In this document: piece after piece, positions 34,657 through 41,892 of the stretch
How the letters are laid out: each line of letters opens with the position of its first letter
Position numbering within the stretch: the first letter of the stretch is position 1
Assembly: GCA_015058015.1 (NCBI GenBank)
Contig: SVDM01000005.1
Location: 1 to 64,000, forward strand
Length of the DNA stretch: 64,000 nucleotides
Reading direction: 5' to 3'
From: Lachnospiraceae bacterium
Lineage (GTDB): Bacteria > Bacillota > Clostridia > Lachnospirales > Lachnospiraceae
Notes under the pieces: model-generated
The model's input: the letters and a program-made list of their open reading frames with translations, nothing else
What the model was told of the DNA's origin: nothing
The model's database searches: none
Made by a program: the position numbers and the translations under genes

Positions 34657-35340
34657 TCAACCCCCGTTAACTATCTTGGCATAATCTTCCTCCGGAATCA
34701 TAGGCGATTTTATCCTTTCCCGAAGAGTATTTGATATTGCTTCTTTTTCCGCATATTCAACACCTGCTTTCTTTACAAGCTCAAGGCGGGGAATTGTAAC
34801 CGACGCTGCCTCCGGTGCGTTAAACATGGGACTTTCAGGTATGGTTAGGATCGTATTATCACCCGGGAATAATAATCTAAACTGTGCTATGGCCGGTTCA
34901 AAATTCTTTTTGCTGTTTGGGAACCCACATCCGCATATCATTACAAACCTAATCTTGGAATAATCACTTTGTCCAATATGATGGTATCTTCCATCCTCTT
35001 CTCTCATTTCCATTGATGTAAGCGGAAGTAATCTGTCTACCAGAACTTTTATAGAAGCCGGCATACCGTATGCATACAGTGGATAACTAAAAATTAAGAA
35101 ATCACTTTCTTTTATCTCACCAAGGATTTCTCTCATATCATCCTCACAAAGACATACTCCTCCATTTCTCATACATGAAAAGCAACCTTTGCAATATTCA
35201 ATATGCTTATCTATTACATTAATTATATGAATATCATACTCTCCCGCGCGGCTCATCCCTTCAAGAAAAGCCTTTGTGATGTGCATAACATCACTCATTT
35301 CCCCTTTGGGACTTCCATTAAAAACAACTACTTTCTTCAT
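34657..35340 (-). CDS. NADPH-dependent FMN reductase/flavodoxin-family protein
   Basis: A 227-residue flavoprotein. The N-terminal FMN phosphate loop FNGSPKGEMSDV and the Cys-containing segment YCKGCFSCMRNGGVCLCEDD mark the iron-sulfur-flavoprotein-like group of NADPH-dependent FMN reductases. The FMN-side SYPLYAYGMPA motif is present. It is followed six bases later by the XRE-desulfoferrodoxin regulator, so the two may be co-transcribed as a redox unit. Confidence 0.88.
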   Translation of the reverse strand: MKKVVVFNGSPKGEMSDVMHITKAFLEGMSRAGEYDIHIINVIDKHIEYCKGCFSCMRNGGVCLCEDDMREILGEIKESDFLIFSYPLYAYGMPASIKVLVDRLLPLTSMEMREEDGRYHHIGQSDYSKIRFVMICGCGFPNSKKNFEPAIAQFRLLFPGDNTILTIPESPMFNAPEAASVTIPRLELVKKAGVEYAEKEAISNTLRERIKSPMIPEEDYAKIVNGG

Positions 35341-35415
35341 CTGTATCTCCTCCTTATGATTAATATCAATGTAACACCCGTATTTGGAGGAGTCTACCTA
35401 CGCTGCGTAGAGTTC

Positions 35416-36162
35416 TTATCCCTTCACCAATTTCAGGAACTTCTTATCATTCATCTGCTCATTCGTAATATATTCTCCGTCATAGAAGAGGGCATAATTC
35501 GTAACAGGCGTAGGTGCATTCTGTGCCGCATCCTTGCTCTCTATATGGATTGCCTTAAATGGAATGTCGTTTTCTTTAGCCGTCTGCTCTAAGATGGGCA
35601 CATACTTGGCATTAAAAGGACACTGGCTTGTGTAGTACAATACATACCCCTTCTCATCTATATGAGGATGCTTGGCACATTCCTTGAAGGTAGGGGCCAC
35701 AGCCTTATCATCAAAGGGTAAATACCAAAGCTGAATACCATTATCGGCTTCATCACCAACCAAAAAGCCCTTGTACTTTAAGAACTTGGGGTCAGCTAAG
35801 AAGGGCTTCTTCTTTGCGGCACACAGAATGCATAGCCCCTTTTTACCCTTTTCTTTACTATCCTCTATGCAGGCAGAAAGTAGGTCCGAGGAATAGCCGT
35901 GCCCTTTAAAAGACCCGGACACCCACAGGCAGTCGATGTACATATAACCCTCCGCTTCAATGGGCACCCAGGCATTTTCCCCGGGGATATATTCAATAAA
36001 GCACTTGCCTCTTTCTGCGCTCTTTAGAAAAACAAGACCTTCATCAAACCGATCTGATAGCCAGGCCTTCTTTGAAGAAACCTGAACATCCTTATTGTTG
36101 GATATCGCACAGCAAATGTGCTCCTTGTCCAGATTCTCTTTTGTGACTCTGATGTATTCCAT
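35416..36162 (-). CDS. GNAT acetyltransferase with YoaP-like C-terminal domain
   Basis: A 248-residue protein. The N-terminal 140 residues form a GNAT domain (VSGSFKGHGYSSDLLSACIE is the acetyl-CoA loop). The C-terminal 45-60 residues resemble the YoaP domain (PVTNYALFYDGEYITNEQM), which is found after GNAT domains in clostridial and Bacillus proteins. A Cys in YYTSQCPFNA recalls a thioredoxin-like segment. Substrate unknown. It is adjacent to the isochorismatase-like gene, four bases apart. Confidence 0.86.
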   Translation of the reverse strand: MEYIRVTKENLDKEHICCAISNNKDVQVSSKKAWLSDRFDEGLVFLKSAERGKCFIEYIPGENAWVPIEAEGYMYIDCLWVSGSFKGHGYSSDLLSACIEDSKEKGKKGLCILCAAKKKPFLADPKFLKYKGFLVGDEADNGIQLWYLPFDDKAVAPTFKECAKHPHIDEKGYVLYYTSQCPFNAKYVPILEQTAKENDIPFKAIHIESKDAAQNAPTPVTNYALFYDGEYITNEQMNDKKFLKLVKG

Positions 36163-36166
36163 GAAT

Positions 36167-36667
36167 CTACTCCCCCCTGTTCATGTATTCTGCTAGCGGT
36201 AACACTTCGCAGCCCTTATCCTCATAGTACTTAAGCATCTCATCAACTTTTTTAAGATTATAGCTGGTCACACAATCAGATATGACACGGACCTTAAATC
36301 CGGCCTTCGCCATATTGTAGGTTGTTGACTTTACGCATCCCGTTGCATCAGCCCCGGTGATGTAAAACTCCTCTATGCCATTTTCCTCGATAAAGCCTGC
36401 AAAGGCTTCACTGGTAAGGGAGTTGGCCTTGGACTTTTCAAATATGTTCTCCGATACAACCGAAAGCTCCGGAACCAGTTCAGCACCTTTGGTATCCGGC
36501 TTAAATGTTCTTGTTTTTTCGGACAGATTGAAGTGCTTTATATAAACGATATGCATCTCCTTTTCCTCCGCCCACTTAATTGCTTTGTTTACCTGTTCTA
36601 TGATTCCTTTGTAATTCTTGGTAATGTCGTTCTGAAGGTCTATTACGACCAGGGCTTTGTTACTCAT
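36167..36667 (-). CDS. Isochorismatase-family cysteine hydrolase
   Basis: A 166-residue hydrolase. The catalytic triad of the family is visible: Asp in VVIDLQND, Lys (the segment KSKANSLTSEAF region) and Cys in TGADATGCVKST. The family includes nicotinamidases and other amidases; specificity is not clear. Its start overlaps the end of the WYL regulator gene, so the regulator, this hydrolase and the GNAT/YoaP gene probably form one operon. Confidence 0.88.
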   Translation of the reverse strand: MSNKALVVIDLQNDITKNYKGIIEQVNKAIKWAEEKEMHIVYIKHFNLSEKTRTFKPDTKGAELVPELSVVSENIFEKSKANSLTSEAFAGFIEENGIEEFYITGADATGCVKSTTYNMAKAGFKVRVISDCVTSYNLKKVDEMLKYYEDKGCEVLPLAEYMNRGE

Positions 36668-37583
36668 TATTCTTATCCTTCCTATATTTATCTGTTATTT
36701 TGGAGGTGATTTCTACAAGTTTCTCCCGGATATGCTCCGGCTCTACTACCCTTACCTTGTCTGCGAAGGTTAAAAGCCAGGAGAGAAGTCCTTCATCATC
36801 AGCGTACTCCTTCTCAAAGAGAAGCTCTCCTTCAGGAAGCTCTGAAAAAGAGTTAATCCCAAAATCTTCTATAAGTCTCCACTTCTGAGTCTTCTCAAAG
36901 ACCGCCTTCACTCTTCCCCTCATGGGGAATATTTCATCTGTAGATAATCCGGGCATAGGAACATCTCTTTTCCGCTCAAAGGACTTACTTTGTACTATTT
37001 TATCCATGCGGTTTAACTTGAAGGTTCTGAATTCCTTGCGATCCAGGCAAAATCCGTATACATACCAGCTTGACCACTTAAAGATAAGATAATAGGGCTC
37101 AATCTCCCTCTCGCTTTCTCCCTTGGGAGAGTAGTAGTGGAATCTGATTCTCCGACCAAACTCGATGGCATCCTGAATAAACTCTATTTTAGGTGCCAGG
37201 GTTTCCCGGTACCAGGATGATAAGTCAATCAAGATGGAATCCCTTCCGCTTATAAACTCAGAGGAACCTGCCTGTATCTTTTCCATGAGCTGGCCGCAGT
37301 AGCTGCTTCCGCTCACACTGTCCAGACTTCGCAGGCCGGCAAGGATCATCTGCATATCCTTTGACGTCAGGATTGTCCTATCCATCTTGTATCCGTCCAT
37401 AATACGGATGCCACCACCCACACCCTGGGTCGTGCAGATAGGAATTCCGGCATTGCACAGATCTTCAATATCCCGGTTTATAGTTCTTTTTGAGACTTCA
37501 AAACGTTCTGCAAGCTCAGGTGCCGTAGTCTTCTCTTCCTGCAGTAAGATTGACAATATCCCAATCAGCCGATCTATCTTCAT
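36660..37583 (-). CDS. WYL-domain transcriptional regulator (YafY type)
   Basis: A 307-residue regulator. An HTH_11 domain opens the protein (RLIGILSILLQEEKTTAPELAERFEVSKRTINRDIEDL), and the WYL domain follows (about residues 130-215; YYLIFKWSSWYVYGF, with the conserved Arg in FRTFKLNRM). The start at 37583 is chosen for domain completeness; the GAGGAGG upstream is 12 bases away, slightly long. A perfect 13-bp dyad operator lies just upstream, and a near-identical copy lies before the GyrI-like gene at 51600. Confidence 0.9.
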   Translation of the reverse strand: MKIDRLIGILSILLQEEKTTAPELAERFEVSKRTINRDIEDLCNAGIPICTTQGVGGGIRIMDGYKMDRTILTSKDMQMILAGLRSLDSVSGSSYCGQLMEKIQAGSSEFISGRDSILIDLSSWYRETLAPKIEFIQDAIEFGRRIRFHYYSPKGESEREIEPYYLIFKWSSWYVYGFCLDRKEFRTFKLNRMDKIVQSKSFERKRDVPMPGLSTDEIFPMRGRVKAVFEKTQKWRLIEDFGINSFSELPEGELLFEKEYADDEGLLSWLLTFADKVRVVEPEHIREKLVEITSKITDKYRKDKNNE

Positions 37584-37623
37584 TCTCAGGTTGCGCCTCC
37601 TCACTACGAATTCATCATAACAA

Positions 37624-37655
37624 AATAAACATGACAACTATATGTCATGTTTATT
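37624..37655. promoter_or_regulatory. Dyad operator upstream of the WYL regulator
   Basis: Perfect 13-bp arms AATAAACATGACA and TGTCATGTTTATT with a 6-base spacer. The core ACATGACA-N6-TGTCATGT reappears at 51657-51678. It also follows the padR stop codon and could double as a weak terminator on the minus strand. Confidence 0.75.
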
Positions 37656-37658
37656 TTA

Positions 37659-38210
37659 TCATTTATATTTTTTTTTACAAAGTATCTTTTTCGCTCTCTC
37701 GCACCACTTCAGATATGCCTCGTATGTATCTATCCCGAAAGTAACCGTAAGATAGTAATAAACATGATCCTTCTGATCAAGCACCATTTCCAGGTTTTTC
37801 TGAAACATTTGCAAAACAGCCAGATCTCTTTTCACCTGCTCTTCAAACAGGCTTATGTTCTTCAACGTGACCTCCTTGCCCTCCACTCCGCCAAAATACA
37901 GCTTCAATAGGGTTTCATACTTCAAGTCATTTGTGGCCTGGTCTACATTCAGCCATTCTTTTAGTACATCAATCCCCTTATCGGTAATGTGATACAGGAT
38001 CTTTTCACGCTTGCCTTTTGTTTCCACCTCTAGTTTTTCCACCTGTCCGGTCTTTTCCATATCAGCAAGTGCCGGATAGATGCTTCCAAAGCTTCCCTTC
38101 CAAAAGAAACTGATTGCTCCGTCTATCCGCTTCTTGATATCATATCCCGTCAGGTCTTCATGAAACAAAAGTCCCAAAATCACCAGGTCTATTTTTCTGT
38201 CTTTTGCCAT
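37659..38210 (-). CDS. PadR-family regulator with C-terminal dimerisation domain
   Basis: A 183-residue PadR regulator of the longer AphA/VirAC type. The winged helix is in residues 5-85 (ILGLLFHEDLTGYDIKKRI, GSIYPALADMEKTGQVE) and a C-terminal helical domain of about 90 residues follows. It lies downstream of a flavodoxin gene and a remnant 4Fe-4S gene on the same strand; PadR-flavodoxin pairing suggests it represses that unit through the TATATC/GATATA dyads at 39075-39104. Confidence 0.92.
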   Translation of the reverse strand: MAKDRKIDLVILGLLFHEDLTGYDIKKRIDGAISFFWKGSFGSIYPALADMEKTGQVEKLEVETKGKREKILYHITDKGIDVLKEWLNVDQATNDLKYETLLKLYFGGVEGKEVTLKNISLFEEQVKRDLAVLQMFQKNLEMVLDQKDHVYYYLTVTFGIDTYEAYLKWCERAKKILCKKKYK

Positions 38211-38214
38211 GCCT

Positions 38215-38568
38215 TTATCTCCATTTCATACTATACTTCAGCACCTTTTTGCCGCATTCATCCACACAGGCTCCGCACCGGATACATTCCGCGCTTTTTG
38301 AAATTGCTCCATCCGATACCATCTGTTTCACATCAAGTCCCATAGGACAGGCCTTGTTGCATTTTCCGCATGAGATACATTGAGCTGTGTCTGCCTCAAT
38401 ATGGAGTCCCGGCAGATGAAGCCATCTTCCCAGAGTGCTTCCGATTGTCATAAAGGGTGCCATCCAGCAGATGTAATGACAGGCTGCCCTTCGTCCATGA
38501 ATCAGTGCCGGTAGCACAAGAATGAGCAGGACGCCATAGTAAATCACATAGTTGTTAATGCTGGAAAC
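38215..38568 (-). pseudogene. Truncated 4Fe-4S binding membrane protein (C-terminal remnant)
   Basis: An open frame of about 117 codons that matches only the last part of the 4Fe-4S-binding membrane proteins (NapH/CcoG-like): one membrane helix, the segment RRAACHYICWMAPFM, then two cluster motifs CISCGKCNKACP and CIRCGACVDEC (the second lacks the final Pro). Full-length relatives are around 260 residues with several more helices and an N-terminal CxxxCP motif. The frame opens at a TAA at 38569-38571, five bases from the flavodoxin stop codon, and no ATG or RBS begins it (a GTG at 38547 is the first possible start). It looks like an N-terminal deletion. Confidence 0.8.
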
Positions 38569-38572
38569 TTAA

Positions 38573-39055
38573 TCATAATAATTCCTGAACAAATGTGTCT
38601 AATCTTAGTTCATTCTCTTCCGCAGGCTTGTCCTTCGGATCGATAAATATTGCCGTGCTGTGAAAATCATTTATCTCAAGAAGACTTCTTAATTTACCGA
38701 AAGCTTTCTCTGCACCGGAACCGCTCTGGCAGGCAAAAGCTGATACTTTCTTGCCCTTTAAGAGTTCTTTGTTTTCAGATACAAATGTTCTTATTGGTGG
38801 GGCCATATTCCCTGCCCATACCGGAAAACCAATAATGATTTCCTCAAAATCATTATCCAGCTCATAGGGCATGAGCTTAGGCTTTTCTGCCATAACAGCG
38901 CTTTTGCCTCCCCAGAAGAATTTGGCAAACCCTTTGTTGGCATAAGCCTTTTGGGGTGTAAGTCTTAACTTGTCGGCTCCCAAGGCCTCTGAAAGTATAT
39001 CTGCAATATATTCTGTATTTCCTTCAAGAGAATAATATACAATTAATTTTTTCAT
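38573..39055 (-). CDS. Flavodoxin
   Basis: A 160-residue flavodoxin-like electron carrier. The FMN phosphate loop YSLEGNTEYIA and the aromatic/Trp-containing loop FPVWAGNMAPPIRTF are clear. Length fits the flavodoxin_4 group often found beside PadR or TetR regulators in Lachnospiraceae. A -10 TATAAT lies inside two overlapping dyads upstream. Confidence 0.91.
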   Translation of the reverse strand: MKKLIVYYSLEGNTEYIADILSEALGADKLRLTPQKAYANKGFAKFFWGGKSAVMAEKPKLMPYELDNDFEEIIIGFPVWAGNMAPPIRTFVSENKELLKGKKVSAFACQSGSGAEKAFGKLRSLLEINDFHSTAIFIDPKDKPAEENELRLDTFVQELL

Positions 39056-39072
39056 TATTTCATGCCTCCTAA

Positions 39073-39104
39073 ATTATATCGTTTTGATATATCTATTTGA
39101 TATA
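39073..39104. promoter_or_regulatory. Two overlapping TATATC-N5-GATATA operators
   Basis: TATATC-GTTTT-GATATA (39075-39091) and TATATC-TATTT-GATATA (39088-39104) share four central bases. Both lie over the minus-strand -10 (TATAAT, 39073-39078) of the flavodoxin gene. The arrangement suggests cooperative binding by a dimeric regulator, most likely the PadR protein encoded downstream. Confidence 0.75.
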
Positions 39105-39142
39105 ATATTGGAGTTAAGATGAAATGTCAAGTACTTTTTTCT

Positions 39143-39772
39143 CTACTCAAACAACTGTCCCGGCAACTTTAGTTTCTCCTTTGACGGAAACTCCTTGTCG
39201 AACTCTTCCACATCAGCATCTCCCACATAGTAGCCTTGCGGAGTCTGATAGACTCCGGTTACATCATCCAGATATCCGGGAATCAGCTCCTTGCAAAGAA
39301 AGAAGGATGAATCCGCATCCTCCGGCAGGTCATGGTATCGAATCCCGAAATTGCTTGCCACGTCAAAGCCGCTTTTGCCATAGAAGTCTATGTTTCCTTC
39401 AAAAAGAACAGCTCCAAAGCCCATCTCCTTAGCCTGCTCTAAGGAGTAGTCAAGTAAGGCCTTGCCGTATCCTTTTCGTTTCAATTCAGGTGTAATGCCT
39501 ATTGGTCCCATAGTGAGTACAGGAATGGTTCTGCCATCATCCGCCTCTATAATTGTCTTCATAAACATATTCTGACCAATCAGCTTACCACATTTCTCCA
39601 TTACGAAATCCAGCTCCTTTACAAATGCCGGATCATCCCGTAGAACATGGATTACATAATGCTCGCTGCATCCCGGGCGATAAACGTTCCAGAATGCTTC
39701 CCTTACCAGGTTTTCAACCTCTCTTTGTTCTTCTTTTCTTTCTAATCGTATTGTGAATTCTTTTGTATTCAT
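39143..39772 (-). CDS. GNAT-family N-acetyltransferase
   Basis: A 209-residue protein with a GNAT fold in the first 150 residues. The acetyl-CoA loop is in TPELKRKGYGKALLDYSLEQA, and GNIDFYGKSGFDV is the family's final strand. A C-terminal extension of about 55 residues ending acidic is characteristic of the YhbS-like group. It follows a TetR gene by 12 bases, so it is probably under that repressor's control. Confidence 0.9.
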   Translation of the reverse strand: MNTKEFTIRLERKEEQREVENLVREAFWNVYRPGCSEHYVIHVLRDDPAFVKELDFVMEKCGKLIGQNMFMKTIIEADDGRTIPVLTMGPIGITPELKRKGYGKALLDYSLEQAKEMGFGAVLFEGNIDFYGKSGFDVASNFGIRYHDLPEDADSSFFLCKELIPGYLDDVTGVYQTPQGYYVGDADVEEFDKEFPSKEKLKLPGQLFE

Positions 39773-39784
39773 TTCTTTATCCTT

Positions 39785-40411
39785 TCATTTTCGGATGTAT
39801 CTTTCTTTGAAACCATCTGTAATCTCCTTTAGGTTCTTCTTTAGCTTGTTATAATCTCCACCCCCATCGAAAAGGTCGATGGAGAGTTTAAGGGGCGCAT
39901 AGAATTCCACCGCAAGCTTCCTAGGGCCTGTCTTCTCGGCATCTTTATTAAGAGCTCCCCGCTTTATCATTTCCCTGAAAATGTCCTCCGAATAGTCTAT
40001 TGGCCCACGTCCTATCACATCCTGGTACAACTTCATCTTCTCGGGACTCTTGAACTGTTCTATAGTAATCATTCTTCTAAAGCTTGAAGCGAATTCATCT
40101 TTTGTCCAATACTCAAACTGGTTGACCACATAATCACAGAAATCCTTGAAGCTTACTTCCTCATATTTACCCGGATTCTTTTCATATTTCTCTTCGGGAA
40201 CGGAATCTTCCTCGGCTCTTTCCGCATCCTTCTCAAACATCCGTTGAACTATGCTGTCGAATATCTCTTGTTTGTTCTTGTAGTGTCTGTAGAGTGCACC
40301 CTTTGTAATGCCCAGCTGCTCAGCTATCATGCCTGTAGAAACCGCATCAAAGCCACTCTCCGCAAACAAATGTAATGATGTAAGCAATATATCTTCCTTT
40401 GTTGTCTTCAT
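39785..40411 (-). CDS. TetR/AcrR-family regulator
   Basis: A 208-residue TetR repressor. The HTH is in residues 8-52 (TSLHLFAESGFDAVSTGMIAEQLGITKGALYRHYKNK). The ligand-binding half is about 155 residues and resembles the TetR_C-type with conserved Tyr/Trp pocket. The start at 40411 excludes an upstream run that reads through the operator. Two strong operator copies lie directly upstream, so it represses itself and the GNAT gene. Confidence 0.93.
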   Translation of the reverse strand: MKTTKEDILLTSLHLFAESGFDAVSTGMIAEQLGITKGALYRHYKNKQEIFDSIVQRMFEKDAERAEEDSVPEEKYEKNPGKYEEVSFKDFCDYVVNQFEYWTKDEFASSFRRMITIEQFKSPEKMKLYQDVIGRGPIDYSEDIFREMIKRGALNKDAEKTGPRKLAVEFYAPLKLSIDLFDGGGDYNKLKKNLKEITDGFKERYIRK

Positions 40412-40433
40412 AAATTCTCCTCTTGTTAAACAT

Positions 40434-40480
40434 AAAAGTGAACGGTCGTTTACCTGCACTGTAAACGACCGTTCACTTTT
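40434..40480. promoter_or_regulatory. Paired TetR operators forming a 20-bp perfect inverted repeat
   Basis: Arms 40434-40453 and 40461-40480 are perfect complements (20 bp) around a 7-base spacer. Each arm contains GTGAACGGTCGTTTAC or its complement, itself a near palindrome around a CGGTCG-like centre, so two operators 23 bp apart are likely. This is the classical pattern for a TetR-family repressor binding as a pair of dimers. Confidence 0.88.
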
Positions 40481-40556
40481 TGTCAATTCCTTTTTTCCCA
40501 AAAGCATTTAAAACTCTATTGTGTGGGCTATGCTCATTAACTCAATCTTTAACCCC

Positions 40557-41351
40557 TTACTGAAGTATTCTTTCAAAAACTCTGCAGAACTCCTGCACTC
40601 CATCTTTTCCAAGAATATAAATATTGGGAAGATGGGATATTCTTGCCCTGCTGTATGCAATACGTTCAAGTCCGCAATCAAAGGCTGTATGATTTGTCAG
40701 GGCAACATCACAGTCCCTTTCTCCGGCAATTCTCGTAAATTTATTAATTGACTGTCTTTGAAGTTCCCTGCCGTTTTCATCTCCCCAGGGAGGCGTGGCC
40801 CCTCCAAAAAGACAGGCCATATGTTTTTCTCCGTTCTCATGTACAGGGAAAATAAAACTCGAAGACCCCTTTGTGTGTCCGGGAGTTGATATCACATATA
40901 TTTTTCTATCACCGCAGTCGATCATATCTCCGTCAGAAATATACTCATCAATCTCAAACTCTTTCCAGTTGTCGCTCCGTCCATCCTCATGCGGAGTGGA
41001 TAGCCTTAATCTATCATCCTCTTCTGAAAGAAAAGTTTTTGCTCCGGATTGTTCCTTAAGCCACTTCCCACATCCCACATGATCGATATGCCCATGGGTC
41101 ATTAAAAACATGCTGATTCCTTTTTCTCCCCAGCCTGCTTCATCAATTGAGCATATTATCTCATCATACACCTTTTTATCAGGCCAGATACCATCAATCA
41201 CCACAAGCCCTGCTTCTGTTTTCAATATGTAGCATGCTGTTTCCTTTTGCGCAACTATTATCAGATCATCAAAGATCTGCGCATGATTAAACCATGACAT
41301 ATCTCCCATTCTCTTTATTGTTTCTATTGTTAATTCCGGTATATCTCTCAT
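40557..41351 (-). CDS. MBL-fold metallohydrolase
   Basis: A 264-residue metallo-beta-lactamase fold protein. The metal motif THGHIDHVGC is complete, with later His in STPGHTKGS and the last in LTNHTAFDCG. It resembles glyoxalase II-like or lactonase-like hydrolases; substrate unknown. It lies 33 bases after yjdF and is likely co-transcribed with it from the promoter at 41834-41892. Confidence 0.9.
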   Translation of the reverse strand: MRDIPELTIETIKRMGDMSWFNHAQIFDDLIIVAQKETACYILKTEAGLVVIDGIWPDKKVYDEIICSIDEAGWGEKGISMFLMTHGHIDHVGCGKWLKEQSGAKTFLSEEDDRLRLSTPHEDGRSDNWKEFEIDEYISDGDMIDCGDRKIYVISTPGHTKGSSSFIFPVHENGEKHMACLFGGATPPWGDENGRELQRQSINKFTRIAGERDCDVALTNHTAFDCGLERIAYSRARISHLPNIYILGKDGVQEFCRVFERILQ

Positions 41352-41384
41352 TTTTCCTTCATCGCCAATCGTATCAGTTTTTCC

Positions 41385-41801
41385 TCAATGTCCTTTATGT
41401 TTTTCTTTTTTCTTCATCTGTTTCAGCTCAAACAGCCTCTGCTCCTCAGCCACTTTCTGCTCCCGGCTTCTGACCTTTCGTTCCTGTTTGTTCTGCTCCT
41501 GGAGAAGTTTGAGTGCCTGCTGGGATTTGGTCCCTATTCCCATCTCTAGTGTCTGTTTCTTTGCCTCACGCTGGGCCCTTTTGGGATTAATCTTCGTATC
41601 CTTTACCGTCGTCTCAATCCCGGGACTAAAGGGCAGATTATAATAATTCCTGTTGATAAAATCTAGAATCTCATAATCCTTAGGTTCTGTACCGAATGTC
41701 ACCTTCGCCGCTGACAGCTCTTTCTTACTGACTCTCTCAAAGACCCCTACCCAAAAGGGGTCTTCAAAATATACTATCAGACTATCTCTTTCCTTCTCCA
41801 T
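41385..41801 (-). CDS. yjdF: YjdF-family protein (DUF2992)
   Basis: A 138-residue protein. The N-terminal LIVYFEDPFWVGVFER and later NPKRAQREAKKQ, with a highly charged Lys/Glu/Arg-rich C terminus, are characteristic of YjdF. Its biochemical function is not established; in many Firmicutes it is controlled by a yjdF riboswitch that senses aromatic heterocycles. No such RNA fits here: only 82 bases separate it from the MATE gene, and a promoter fills the space. The ATG at 41801 is chosen over a GTG at 41807. Confidence 0.9.
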   Translation of the reverse strand: MEKERDSLIVYFEDPFWVGVFERVSKKELSAAKVTFGTEPKDYEILDFINRNYYNLPFSPGIETTVKDTKINPKRAQREAKKQTLEMGIGTKSQQALKLLQEQNKQERKVRSREQKVAEEQRLFELKQMKKKEKHKGH

Positions 41802-41833
41802 TGTCACTCACTTCCGGTCTTTCTGCTTTTCTT

Positions 41834-41892
41834 ACAATATCATCAATAAAACATCATGTCCACTTCACACGGATTCTAACCGACTATGCACT
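41834..41892 (-). promoter_or_regulatory. Activator-type promoter with 21-bp direct repeats, copy C (yjdF)
   Basis: Read on the minus strand: AGTGCATA (41885-41892) and CGTGT (41867-41871), exactly 21 bp apart, then -35-like TGGACA (41857-41862), 17 bases, and -10 TATTGT (41834-41839). The far repeat overlaps the end of the MATE gene. The layout matches, base for base in spacing, the elements at 44579 and 46730. Confidence 0.7.

Noticed and set aside
37624..37655. The 13-bp dyad as purely a terminator of padR
   Set aside because: A near-identical dyad lies upstream of the GyrI-like gene, where no gene ends, so an operator explains both; a dual role is not excluded.
41802..41883. A yjdF riboswitch upstream of yjdF
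   Set aside because: The gap is about 80 bases, lacks the motif as I know it, and is occupied by a promoter.
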